Shown: positions 34,626 to 45,792 of the stretch, piece after piece
Layout: every line of letters begins with the position of its first letter
Position numbering within the stretch: position 1 is the first letter of the stretch
NCBI GenBank assembly: GCA_916613615.1
Contig: OU744725.1
Span: forward strand, 52,013,575 to 52,077,574
Direction: 5' to 3'
Source of the DNA: Steromphala cineraria
Taxonomy: Eukaryota; Mollusca; Gastropoda; Trochida; Trochidae
Length of the DNA: 64,000 nucleotides
Notes under the pieces: model-generated
What the model saw: the letters and a program-made list of their open reading frames with translations, nothing else
What the model was told of the DNA's origin: nothing
Databases searched by the model: none
Made by a program: the position numbers and the translations under genes

Positions 34626-35200
34626 TGAGGCGGCAAGCCTAGCTGATTATGAAGCGTCACGAGAGTGTTCGCTATAACATTCACAGACTCCTGCAGGTGT
34701 CTGACAGCCCCAACCATAGCCTCATAGGGCGGAGCCTCATCGGGAGGGGGCTGGGGCTGAGGCTGACGACGAGCCTCGGATATATTGGTTGACTGCATGA
34801 GTCTTTGCAGCTCAGCAGTCGAGTTTGTTATGGACTTCTGCAGCTGGACATCCATAACAGAAGGTCCTGCCTGTAAACACGGTGGGTAAGGCACGGGTTG
34901 TCTCCCTTTGTTTTCTGTGTATATCTTCACAAGCTGAGGAAGTTTGAGGGATGTTGGGAGCCTTGCTATACCCAAATCTTCCTTGATACGCTTCATCACA
35001 GTAGCTTTGGACCAGTTCTCCGGGTTGTTGTCGTCTGCTGGCGGCGGGACAGGCGAGGGTGTCGGCACGACGGGCGCATATCGCTTCCTGGCCTGGGCGG
35101 AGCGAGACACATCGCCATTAGCGTTCAGTATCACTGTATCTTGTTTAGAAAGTCTTACTTGGCTGTATGGGGATGTGCGGCGGCGATAGCGGCTTGACAT
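34622..35200 (-). CDS. Unrecognised intronless protein, 192 aa, paralogue of the protein at 29612-30145
   Basis: ATG at 35200, TGA at 34622. Same layout as its paralogue: Arg/Ser-rich N-terminus; AQARKRYAPVVP..SPVPPPADD (35-57); NWSKATVMKRIKEDLGI.. to LPQLVKIYTENK (62-98), SAP/HeH-like helices by spacing; linker with a run of Gln/Pro (QPQPQPPP near 150); C-terminal helix GAVRHLQESVNVIANTL (~166-182). Local GC is well above the flanks, supporting coding. TTTCTCTCAG precedes the ATG directly and could be an acceptor. A perfect ETS motif (ACCGGAAGTG) lies ~112 bp upstream, a promoter-like feature. Function unknown; nucleic-acid binding is a guess from fold-like spacing. Confidence 0.82.
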   Translation of the reverse strand: MSSRYRRRTSPYSQVRLSKQDTVILNANGDVSRSAQARKRYAPVVPTPSPVPPPADDNNPENWSKATVMKRIKEDLGIARLPTSLKLPQLVKIYTENKGRQPVPYPPCLQAGPSVMDVQLQKSITNSTAELQRLMQSTNISEARRQPQPQPPPDEAPPYEAMVGAVRHLQESVNVIANTLVTLHNQLGLPPQ

Positions 35201-35311
35201 CCTGAGAGAAAGCTAGTCTAGTGTTTGCAATATTCGTTGACTGTTATTGCAAAGCACAGGGTAATACTTGTCGACCTAGTTCCACTTTTCCTTTGCGCTG
35301 CGATAGCCCTA

Positions 35312-35321
35312 CCGGAAGTGA
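35312..35321. promoter_or_regulatory. ETS/GABP-type site upstream of the 192-aa ORF
   Basis: ACCGGAAGTG, a full-consensus ETS site, ~112 bp from the ATG in a short GC-richer interval typical of TATA-less promoters. Confidence 0.45.
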
Positions 35322-36665
35322 GCGAACCGAGTCTGCAAACGGGTTCTCACTGGAAGTCAAGCAAAACATTCGATTAGTGGGTTCGAATCTAGTTTAAAAT
35401 TTAATAATTTATACTTACATATTAAATCAAGAAATTTTGTTTGAATCAATACAAAAAACACGTTTATTACTCAGTTTCAAAATATGCATAAACATAAGGA
35501 AATCTTCTGATGTTTGAAATAAAAACATAGTATATAGAAATAAAAGCTGAAGAAGGAATAACATTTGCATAATAAATAAGCGTCTCATGGTTAAAAAACA
35601 GAGCTGAAACCAAATAAAGGAACTGCTTTTTAGAATTGATCAGTTATTTTAATATAGAAGCGCTCATAAAATTCTTTGTAGCGTCACCATCTACATATTC
35701 TACGTTGGATATCTCTACTGTCAACTGTCACGATCATTGATTCTTAAAATGAGTTATTTTTACGAAAAATGTCTCATATATACTTGATATGCAAAAGGGA
35801 CGCGTTATGTTCCAGCGTTATGGAAAACCAGAAGCTAGTAGACACGTGGATTTCAATCTACATGTTAACTTCTGCTTGTAATGACTACAAGATTCACATT
35901 GTACACTGTCTTTAGCTGACATAACATACATTTTGGTTTTTACTGGGTTTCGTTTTCATTACATGTCAATAATTAATTCGAGTAATCATTTCATGTACCT
36001 GTACATTATAATGTTCCCTTTGGTAACGTTACTTTATATTTGTACAGCAGAGTACATGGCAACGTGTAAAAACCTTTGTATGTACATTTTTTATTTAATT
36101 TCTAGAGATATGTATACTCTTGTACCCCATTTTTAGAGCAAACATATGCAACTTTGCTTATATGAGTATAGCTACTCACGTGAGCAAATGCAAATTTGTG
36201 TATGGTTCGTTTTAAAGAGGTTAAGAACCCTAGGTATATCCGTAGTAAAGACACATTATCTACAATGTCATCAATAGCCATGGAGGTTTGCTCCTGGTAG
36301 CAAAATTTGAACATGAGTAAATGCGTTTATACGTCCACACATACACGCGTAAGTAAATGTTATGGTATAAATGGGGTAATAGAAGCAACCCTTAATACTG
36401 ACGTTAACAGTTTTCTTCACCGGTTCGCTATGTTACCCCGTATGTTCGTAGCTGACTCATACCATGTATTTGTAGCAGGAATGAAAATCCAATATTTCCC
36501 ATGCGGGATTCGAACCCGGGACCTCCGGGTTGAGAGTCCTCCACGAAGTGACTCGTCCTCGAGTCAAACATTCGGGAGATATGCCTATGAAGGATTTACA
36601 TACCAATATGGATTTACAAACCTATAAAGGACTTAAAGGTGATGTGACATTAAGGAATAGTCCCG

Positions 36666-36683
36666 GCCCCACGTTGGGCGCCA
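36666..36683 (-). promoter_or_regulatory. Primer-binding site, tRNA-Lys(CTT)
   Basis: TGGCGCCCAACGTGGGGC matches the 18-nt complement of the tRNA-Lys(CTT) 3' end, the PBS type used by Lys1,2-primed retroelements. Confidence 0.85.
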
Positions 36684-36685
36684 AT

Positions 36686-36831
36686 TGTAGCAGGAATGAA
36701 AATCCAATATTTCCCATGCGGGATTCGAACCCGGGACCTCCGGGTTGAGAGTCCTACGCTCTACCTGTTCGGCCAAAGAGATATCCCTCCAGCCGAAGCC
36801 AGTAGGAAGTAGTAGACCTCACCCTGTCACA
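36686..36831 (-). repeat. Complete 146-bp LTR with internal tRNA-like Pol III boxes
   Basis: Inside the LTR, minus strand: A-box-like TGGCCGAACAGG (36775-36764) and perfect B-box GGTTCGAATCC (36731-36721), separated as in a tRNA, with a CTCTCAA anticodon-loop-like segment. The anticodon stem and acceptor do not close, so not a functional tRNA. Confidence 0.8.
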
Positions 36832-36924
36832 TATTAATTATGTATAAATTAATGTATTAATTATACATGTTAATATGAGTATAAATGTAAATCCTAACAT
36901 AATCTCACGTGTTAAAAAATCGCG

Positions 36925-38783
36925 GCTCAAACCAATCTCTTTTAACAGACAAATGGTATATTCGAGTCTCACCTCACATTCACAGAGTAAAATGACATAA
37001 TAGCACAGCGGACAGAGGTACTTACGCACAAATGCAAATAACTTGCTACCATAAAGGGCATAATAAGACGCAATTAGATCAAATCGAGAGACAGAAGTTG
37101 TCAGCTATATCAGGTATGTCGCAATGCTGATCAGACGTACTTGAAGATCCGAGGAGAGTCGGCCTTGGTATTTTGTTGACAGATATACAATGTACAATGT
37201 TTAAACCTGCAGGTAGCTACTAGAACTACTAGATAAATTGATCAACTGTATACTAAATCAGCGCTCCATACGAGCAGCGTATCTGCGTAGTTTACGCAAC
37301 AAAATCATCAAAAGCCCAATTAGTTTTAAAAAAACATACAGATGCGCATACGTTTTCTTTAAATCTGTAAGAGTCAAAATATTTTCCGTATTCTATTCAA
37401 CAATTTGTGAACACTACGCGTATTCGAACATATGTAAGGTTGATTCTCGACAAATTCGGGTCAGACATAATTTACTTTAGTACTACTTTAGTACGGACGA
37501 ATACATGAATAATGAAAGATGCAAATAATATTATTACCTATTTGATTTCATATTTCATAATCCTCTGTGTTTGGCGTACATATAATTTGAATATTTATAA
37601 TATATATTTATCTATATGATGTTTCAAAAGAAGACAGTCGAACTTTTGACGAAATGTATGAACTGATAAAAAACGAAATGTTCAAACATCGTTGCCTTGA
37701 GAAATATGAATCGATTTTGTAACTGAACATGAGATAAAGTTTCTCCGTAAGCTAATAAACATTGCCAAAAAATCAATTTAAATTTTAGAGTAAGCATTTC
37801 AGTTAAAGTATTCAATGTCTTAATCATGTTTAATTTATAATTTCGTTTAGTGTGTCTCCATAAAGAACCCTTTTTAGTTGTAAGATGCTGTCTGACATTC
37901 AGAGAAATAGTTTTCCCGAACTTTGAAATTTATAAAACATGTCTTGTTGAGCAGATTGACATTTCAATTGACTTGATAATATAATTTAATACAACATTAA
38001 AGATATAAGTCTCTCGAGTTTCCCACGACTTCTCAAGGTTATCAATTATCTGATTTTAGGTTGAACATTGTCTATTTTTGAACTGAAGAAAAGAAAATCG
38101 GTCAGTTTGTGATTTTAATTGAGTGAGTTGGTGTTAAACCAGTTTCTTCTCTCAAAGATAATTTATAGCATGTCCCTTTGCAATTCAATGTCTTTTGTAT
38201 TTCAAAAATACAAAAATGGTTTCACTTCATATTACAACATTTTACACAAGAAGCATGCATTTAGAAGCGAAAAGTGCAAGCTGGACGAGACACTTCATTT
38301 TATAGTTCAATATAAAATTTCCATTAAATACATCAAAATGTTGTTCTCTGACAATGGATAATTGGTTTGTGTAATGAAATCTGTGACACTATCAAAATCA
38401 TACATTTAATATTAAAGTGCAATTATCAGTGAAAAATGGATGGTATGAAATTTAAAAAAAACTTGCTACCGCCCTTTAAAATCACTGTGACCAACTCTAT
38501 TCTTACCTATACGTTTGATGCCCCTTTTACCAGAGTAAATATTTTCCCTGTGCACTGTTTTCATGTGTTGTCCTTAGATATTTTCATTTCTAGGTTAGTC
38601 TTTTGAAAATTTATGAAACATATATTTCGGTCAAAATGCTGCCTACAATTTCAGAAGCATATTGAGCTTAGAACAATATTTCACGACCAATCAATGAGCT
38701 TGGTGTAGTTACCATCTTATTCTTCAAAACATTATATGGCCCTTTACAGATTACAAGTGATGTATTCGTGTTGCCTTTAATCA
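36925..38783. repeat. Tandem duplication, copy 1 (segments A1 36925-37431, B1 37433-38783)
   Basis: A1 matches 38791-39297 (offset 1866) and B1 matches 40148-41498 (offset 2715). Open frames within the copies translate identically, so identity is very high. Non-coding apart from chance ORFs of up to 80 aa duplicated with it. Confidence 0.95.
38340..38479 (-). mobile_element. MITE family 1 copy, truncated (in B1)
   Basis: Aligns from CTCTGACAATGGATAATTGG to the terminal TTGCTACCGCCCTTTAA. The other half of the element is absent. Confidence 0.85.
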
Positions 38784-38790
38784 AACCTTT

Positions 38791-41498
38791 GCTCAAACCA
38801 ATCTCTTTTAACAGACAAATGGTATATTCGAGTCTCACCTCACATTCACAGAGTAAAATGACATAATAGCACAGCGGACAGAGGTACTTACGCACAAATG
38901 CAAATAACTTGCTACCATAAAGGGCATAATAAGACGCAATTAGATCAAATCGAGAGACAGAAGTTGTCAGCTATATCAGGTATGTCGCAATGCTGATCAG
39001 ACGTACTTGAAGATCCGAGGAGAGTCGGCCTTGGTATTTTGTTGACAGATATACAATGTACAATGTTTAAACCTGCAGGTAGCTACTAGAACTACTAGAT
39101 AAATTGATCAACTGTATACTAAATCAGCGCTCCATACGAGCAGCGTATCTGCGTAGTTTACGCAACAAAATCATCAAAAGCCCAATTAGTTTTAAAAAAA
39201 CATACAGATGCGCATACGTTTTCTTTAAATCTGTAAGAGTCAAAATATTTTCCGTATTCTATTCAACAATTTGTGAACACTACGCGTATTCGAACATGAA
39301 ATTGTGGCAAATGTATATCAGAACTCTAAATCGGTGTCAACTGATGCCTCGAAATTACTTAATTGTAACCAAACAGGGAGTAAATTTCCAAAAGGTCCCA
39401 AACCTATCTTGAGCACTAATAAATGTTAACAATTATACACAGACATTTTGCATGCAGACACTATTCGCCAAACCCTTCGCGAGAATCGAATCCCTGTCTC
39501 GTTTAAACGGTAGTAAACTAAATATACAAATGTATTTTGCATCATATCATGCTTAGATGATCTATCAAGGTGTATATGCTTCGTGTCCTACACTGTCCTT
39601 CAGAACATGGATGGTTTCATGACAGTTTCTGAATTTCATGTTATGATGAATAAACATAGACACAATTCTGAAAAACGTATCATTTCTATTTGCCATTATA
39701 TGAAGGTAATGTTGTTAAGAAGTTATCATGACAATGATATATTGATTTTCTGATGCAATTATATAGTTTTCTTTCCAGATCTCTAGGATGTTCATCTGAT
39801 TTTTCTGTCGTCATCTTCTATTTTATTCATCCTTCAAGTTTCTATTCATAGTAGGAAACACAACACATATTTGTCAGTAGAATATTTCAAATATTTTTTA
39901 TTAAAACTGTTAAAACTGACTTCGTTTCTTTAGCTTCTTTTTAGCTTCGCAGTATAGATAAAGGGCTTTGAAGTAAACCATTTTGATATGTATCCATCTT
40001 TCATTCTTTCTTAAAAATAGTTGATGAAATTGAATCTCTTGATTAAGTTTTCTACAAAAAAATATTTTATTAAAGTATAAACTGTTCATAACATGTAGTA
40101 TTCATACTTATTTTTTCTACCGTTTCATAAAAAATGATATGACATATTGTAAGGTTGATTCTCGACAAATTCGGGTCAGACATAATTTACTTTAGTACTA
40201 CTTTAGTACGGACGAATACATGAATAATGAAAGATGCAAATAATATTATTACCTATTTGATTTCATATTTCATAATCCTCTGTGTTTGGCGTACATATAA
40301 TTTGAATATTTATAATATATATTTATCTATATGATGTTTCAAAAGAAGACAGTCGAACTTTTGACGAAATGTATGAACTGATAAAAAACGAAATGTTCAA
40401 ACATCGTTGCCTTGAGAAATATGAATCGATTTTGTAACTGAACATGAGATAAAGTTTCTCCGTAAGCTAATAAACATTGCCAAAAAATCAATTTAAATTT
40501 TAGAGTAAGCATTTCAGTTAAAGTATTCAATGTCTTAATCATGTTTAATTTATAATTTCGTTTAGTGTGTCTCCATAAAGAACCCTTTTTAGTTGTAAGA
40601 TGCTGTCTGACATTCAGAGAAATAGTTTTCCCGAACTTTGAAATTTATAAAACATGTCTTGTTGAGCAGATTGACATTTCAATTGACTTGATAATATAAT
40701 TTAATACAACATTAAAGATATAAGTCTCTCGAGTTTCCCACGACTTCTCAAGGTTATCAATTATCTGATTTTAGGTTGAACATTGTCTATTTTTGAACTG
40801 AAGAAAAGAAAATCGGTCAGTTTGTGATTTTAATTGAGTGAGTTGGTGTTAAACCAGTTTCTTCTCTCAAAGATAATTTATAGCATGTCCCTTTGCAATT
40901 CAATGTCTTTTGTATTTCAAAAATACAAAAATGGTTTCACTTCATATTACAACATTTTACACAAGAAGCATGCATTTAGAAGCGAAAAGTGCAAGCTGGA
41001 CGAGACACTTCATTTTATAGTTCAATATAAAATTTCCATTAAATACATCAAAATGTTGTTCTCTGACAATGGATAATTGGTTTGTGTAATGAAATCTGTG
41101 ACACTATCAAAATCATACATTTAATATTAAAGTGCAATTATCAGTGAAAAATGGATGGTATGAAATTTAAAAAAAACTTGCTACCGCCCTTTAAAATCAC
41201 TGTGACCAACTCTATTCTTACCTATACGTTTGATGCCCCTTTTACCAGAGTAAATATTTTCCCTGTGCACTGTTTTCATGTGTTGTCCTTAGATATTTTC
41301 ATTTCTAGGTTAGTCTTTTGAAAATTTATGAAACATATATTTCGGTCAAAATGCTGCCTACAATTTCAGAAGCATATTGAGCTTAGAACAATATTTCACG
41401 ACCAATCAATGAGCTTGGTGTAGTTACCATCTTATTCTTCAAAACATTATATGGCCCTTTACAGATTACAAGTGATGTATTCGTGTTGCCTTTAATCA
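38791..41498. repeat. Tandem duplication, copy 2 with ~845-bp insert (A2, insert, B2)
   Basis: A2 38791-39297, insert 39298-40145, B2 40148-41498. The insert is bounded by ACAT on each side (39294-39297 and 40142-40145) where copy 1 has one ACAT (37428-37431). That pattern fits an insertion with a 4-bp target duplication. The insert has no TIR or ORF that I can recognise. Confidence 0.93.
41055..41194 (-). mobile_element. MITE family 1 copy, truncated (in B2)
   Basis: Same truncated copy carried along by the 2715-bp-offset duplication. Confidence 0.85.
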
Positions 41499-41647
41499 TA
41501 AATTTATTTGAAACCTTGCAAAAGTAAAACCGTGACCATTTTTGTACTTTCCACGTCGCCTGGTCTATTCTCCGGTGTTGCGAAATCACTTTATCAATCT
41601 CCTCAAATATCAGTCCCTATATCTTTGAATATGCCATCTGAATTGTT

Positions 41648-42197
41648 TTAAAGATGCTGTATCATACTTGCAAGCGGTTCAGGATGAAACTAAGCTATTG
41701 AGAAATGAAATACATTGCTTTGTAGAAAAATCTGTTGTCGAAATTTTGATATCATACTTAGATTGTTTAATCAACAATAACATACTTATTTCGACGCTCA
41801 AAGCACAGTACCCCTCGTAGAAGGGGCATGTCATTTAACGAACCCGCTTTCGGTGACGTGATCATTATGCTTGTAGGATTTACACCGTGTCTCAACTACC
41901 GTAATTGCGTTCGATGGGTATCAACTTTGACAGCAACGAATACCTAATTCGGAGAAAAATAAAATAAAATCTAGTTGAGCGCGACAAAGACGGTTTTCAA
42001 GCGTACATTTAGAAACCGGAAGTTGTGAAATGGCCACACTTGATTCGCCCTTATGTCGACCGCGTTTCGGTATTTTTGGGTAAATTATCTCCTATTTAAT
42101 GAATTTTGGTCCGATTTTCTCAACGTTGGTCGCTAATTTTTTCTAAAAATACAACGTTTACATTAAAAATACTGCAAGTATGATACAGCATTTTTAA
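41648..42197. mobile_element. MITE family 3, 550 bp, TTAA target sites
   Basis: TIRs AGATGCTGTATCATACTTGC (left) and its complement with one mismatch (right), each bounded by TTAA (41648-41651, 42194-42197). Interior has GGTGACGTGATC, an ACCGGAAGTTG ETS-like site and a GAAATGGCCAC motif but no ORF. Confidence 0.88.
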
Positions 42198-42199
42198 GC

Positions 42200-43280
42200 T
42201 GCTGGACAAAAGAAAGTACATGGTTACATATATACATGTATATGGTTAAATATCTTAGTTTAATGATGGCAGAGGTAAGAAATAGCATTTTTTACTATGA
42301 TGACCCCATCATGTTTACAATGTTGTCAATATGTGAAACAATAGGTTTATTGATTTTCAACATAATATGTCTTCCTTGTTTATGAACATTTGTGTTACAT
42401 CAAAACTAATTATATAACAATTTATTAACATAACATTTAATTTTTTTAAAGAAAAAAAATAAAAACCAAAAAATATTCTTTGAATGAAGATTCAACTCTT
42501 GTTCTTATCAGTTTGAGAAAACGACATTGAAACATAATAATTGTTATAGGAAATCTTACATATTGATGAATTCAACTGAAGTGTGTATTTTCTTTTGCCT
42601 GTCAGTTTATAGATGCAAATCAGGGGTAACTAAACCCAAAATACAAGTACATTAACGTTGGAGTACTTGTGCTGACATATAGATTCAATACCATAACAGG
42701 TTATTTCTTAACTTTTGACCATTAAAGAAACCATTAAAGTTTATTTCAAATAACCATATTAATGAAAGACACATGATGAGAAATCAATTCCTTTCAAATA
42801 AAGTTCAGTGGTTGGTGTAATGGTGATGTAAGATCATTTTGAAAACAAACACAGTCATTGACATATGCCACTGTTTAAAAACAATAATTATCAGTTGAAA
42901 AAGAAAACCTTTCTGAATGTTATTACAGATACAGTATTCAAAATGCACATGAACCATATTTAGTTCAACAGCTGTATTTTTGTGTGTACATTAATCATTC
43001 TCATGACACTGATCACATCATCAAGATTTGACAGAAATAGTAAGGGTCTTCAAAATTCCAATCCCTATGTTTTTCAAACTATACTTTATTTCAAAATAGT
43101 CATAACAACAGCTTAACGAGGAGACTATAAAATGATGATGATAATGCTATATATCTGACCAAATCAAAATGCAAAATTCATTATACATGTATGTATATGT
43201 ATATCCCAAATTGATTTATTTACTTTGCTTTTTGGTGCCCTCATTTCAAGAGCGTAGTAATATTTGACTAAGAAATGAAC
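42200..43280. other. Spacer; no gene seen
   Basis: AT-rich, long A/T runs, no supported ORF or repeat. Confidence 0.6.
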
Positions 43281-43283
43281 TTC

Positions 43284-43430
43284 ATAACGTGTTTGTCCAC
43301 ACAGTTATATAACCTGTTTGGAACTCGTCAGTTAAAATTTTGTATAACTGGCTGCACAAGCTGCGCCAGTTATACCAGTTTAACGTCCTCCAAGGTTACA
43401 GGTTATAATTGTGTGGACAGACACGTTATA
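43284..43430. mobile_element. Small hairpin MITE, 147 bp, almost entirely self-complementary
   Basis: Arms ATAACGTGTTTGTCCACACA.. (43284) and the complement ending 43430 pair over ~32 bp with two mismatches and one gap. A central palindrome GTATAACTGG..CCAGTTATAC (43353-43377 region) continues the fold. Confidence 0.85.
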
Positions 43431-43439
43431 AACAATAAT

Positions 43440-45425
43440 GTCTTATAAATTCTGACTCTGAAATTTAAGTAAACTTTAAATTTTAAAGCAAAACTTGAAA
43501 TTTGAATTCAATACAAAACCAATTCAAATGACAGCAACACAAGTGTTTTGACTACATTATGTAACAGGTCCTGAGCTTCGCCCCCATTAGTGCCGCTTCC
43601 CTCACTTGTTTTTGTTTATTGTAAATTTAAGTTAATTATTAAAACCCGAGACTAAATATCTAGTTTTATCCAAACAATTTCAAAAAAGATATTTGTGAAA
43701 ACAGTGTGTTATGGTGGTTTCATCACAGTGCAATGTTACATTGTTAAGATAGTTCGTATATCCACATGACCTTCGTCAAATCAGCAGGCACGATTCGTAT
43801 AACCTTCACAATGTGACGGTTATTTTGTATAACCTCCACTTTAGGGTTAATTGTATACCAGTCACATGACCTTGTTTGATCCAAACAGAAGGGTACATAT
43901 CGCTTGAAAATCATAGTCTGAATCTTTATCGAAATAGATACTGATAACAAGAACAAAGAAAAACACGTAAGATGTATTTATGGCGAAACCTTTCCTGAGG
44001 TATCCTAGATTATTATTATGACTACGTTCAAAGAATATCCTAAGAACCTTATGCTTTGTTATAAATTTTATCGAAGAATATTTGTTTACTTCATTACGAC
44101 AACACCTAAATTAAGGTACCAGAGAATGAGATCTGACCAAAACAGAAATAAAGATCGACCGTTATTCACAGGTAAGATCGTCGTTGATAAAAAGTCACTG
44201 ACTGTTTCAAGAACGTTACAAATACTTTCAGAAGTCATTTAATCTTGACTGGGTCCCTCTGACACTCAATTTGATTCACGAGGGATAATATCGTCACATC
44301 ATTTCAATTCCATGAACAGCTTAAGAAACCCAAGGATCCAGGCCAATCAGTCAGATAAGCCGTACTATCACGAGTTTTCTCAGCATGCTGTTACGTCTTA
44401 ACTTGGGCTTGTAACAACTCCATGGTGTTTATGGTGAAATCAGGATTCTTACTACGCTTAATGTACCCATCACCGTAAAGCTTATCTAAACGAACAAGCC
44501 TAAGTGGTTGGTTAAAAGTTGTAATATCTGAAGCCCCCACTGACGTGCTTCGTGTGTTGAGGTATCAGCGTTTTGGTGCTTGAACTCAGTTGATAAGGAC
44601 ACTTAATTCTGGACATACGGTAAGGGAAGTAATGTAACGTAACGTGCTTAAGATATAATCTATCAGTACTTTCGTCTCAAATAATCTCACCCCACCTTGC
44701 TATAAATATTGATGGAATTTTGAAATTTAATTCTAATTCTTCTCTTTATCATGTTTTGGCGTTATGCACATTACTTTTGATTTACACATGATTAACCAGC
44801 TTTTACTCACATGAATATAGATGAGATGTTAAAAGATCCATATTGACGTCTTGTACTCTTCTTTGGAGCAAAAATTTTGCTAAGAATAGAAAATAATTTT
44901 TTTTAATAAAAGAATCTCAATGAAAAAAACTGTAATAAAATATGACACTTTGGATTATATGCAAATTGATACAGAAATATATTATTAAATGGAATATTGA
45001 AAGTTATCAAATACTTCTAAATTATTCGCTTTTCTTAAAATCTTCTAGATTCTTCTCTCTCATTTTTTTTTTACAGTTCTCACTAGGTATCTTTCGCTTC
45101 GTGTCAGATTCTCTGTATGTCCACCTCTCTCTGTCGTATTTAAAAAATTCAAACACTTTTTTTATCGTTGCAAAATTTATTATTCGCCATGCCATTTTTG
45201 GTTTGGCTACGCAAACGTCCTCTAAACTTTAAAGAATATGTGCTCATCCTAAATTGTCGCTTATTTAAGTTTTTGCTGGGTTTGTGACATATTATTTACT
45301 ATTTTATCACTTTATGGATAATCAAAATGGGCGGAATATTTTACCCTCTGAAGGTAATATATTTCCTTACCCTTATCTCAACGGGGATTTCTTAATAACA
45401 TAAAACATTCAAAAACATGCCAAAT
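43440..45425. other. Spacer; no gene seen
   Basis: Contains only short chance ORFs on both strands and a few GTACGTAACGTAACG-like low-complexity bits near 44.63 kb. Confidence 0.55.
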
Positions 45426-45430
45426 ATACT

Positions 45431-45792
45431 GTAATGGGGCAGTAGCACGTTTTAGGGGGAATATAAGGTGATGTCAGGAAAATGAAAATTAATGGTTCCA
45501 ATTGAAAGACAATGTATTAAAATTAAATGGAGCAGTAACAATTCAAATAAATAATGTAAGATTTAGCCGTACGATTCTCTTTTTCTTACAGAAAATGAAT
45601 TAAAGGTGTTCACAAAAAATGGCCGCCAATGGATTTTATGTGAATCTTCATACTTTGACCTCTCACTATGGCTGATTGGCTTGTGTAATGAGATTAATGA
45701 CACTATTAAAATAATACATTTAGCATTGACACAATTTTCAGTGAAAATTGTAAAATATAAAATTATCAAAAAACGTGCTACTGCGCCTTTAA
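45431..45792 (-). mobile_element. MITE family 1 copy, full length
   Basis: GGGGCAGTAGCACGTTTT start (left flank TAAT, mutated TTAA) to CGTGCTACTGCGCCTTTAA. ATGGCCGCCAATGG on the plus strand. ORFs through it are chance. Confidence 0.9.

Larger units (their letters stand above)
36471..36831 (-). mobile_element. Miniature LTR retroelement (TRIM-like), non-coding, second LTR truncated
   Basis: Minus-strand order: 5' LTR 36831-36686 (146 bp, TGTGACAGGG..CCTGCTACA), 2-nt spacer, PBS 36683-36666 (TGGCGCCCAACGTGGGGC, complementary to the tRNA-Lys(CTT) 3' end), ~125-bp internal region with no ORF, then 70 bp of the 3' LTR (36540-36471), identical to the 5' copy. The 5' ~76 bp of the 3' LTR and the expected purine tract are missing. 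Flanking TATT at 36467-36470 and 36832-36835 is a plausible target duplication. Identical LTR segments imply recent insertion. Mobilisation would need proteins from an autonomous relative. Confidence 0.86.

Noticed and set aside
34898..35197. 99-aa plus-strand ORF
   Set aside because: Shadow of the conserved minus-strand 192-aa gene.
36719..36785. tRNA gene on the minus strand
   Set aside because: A- and B-boxes are present but the anticodon stem and acceptor stem do not pair; it lies inside an LTR.
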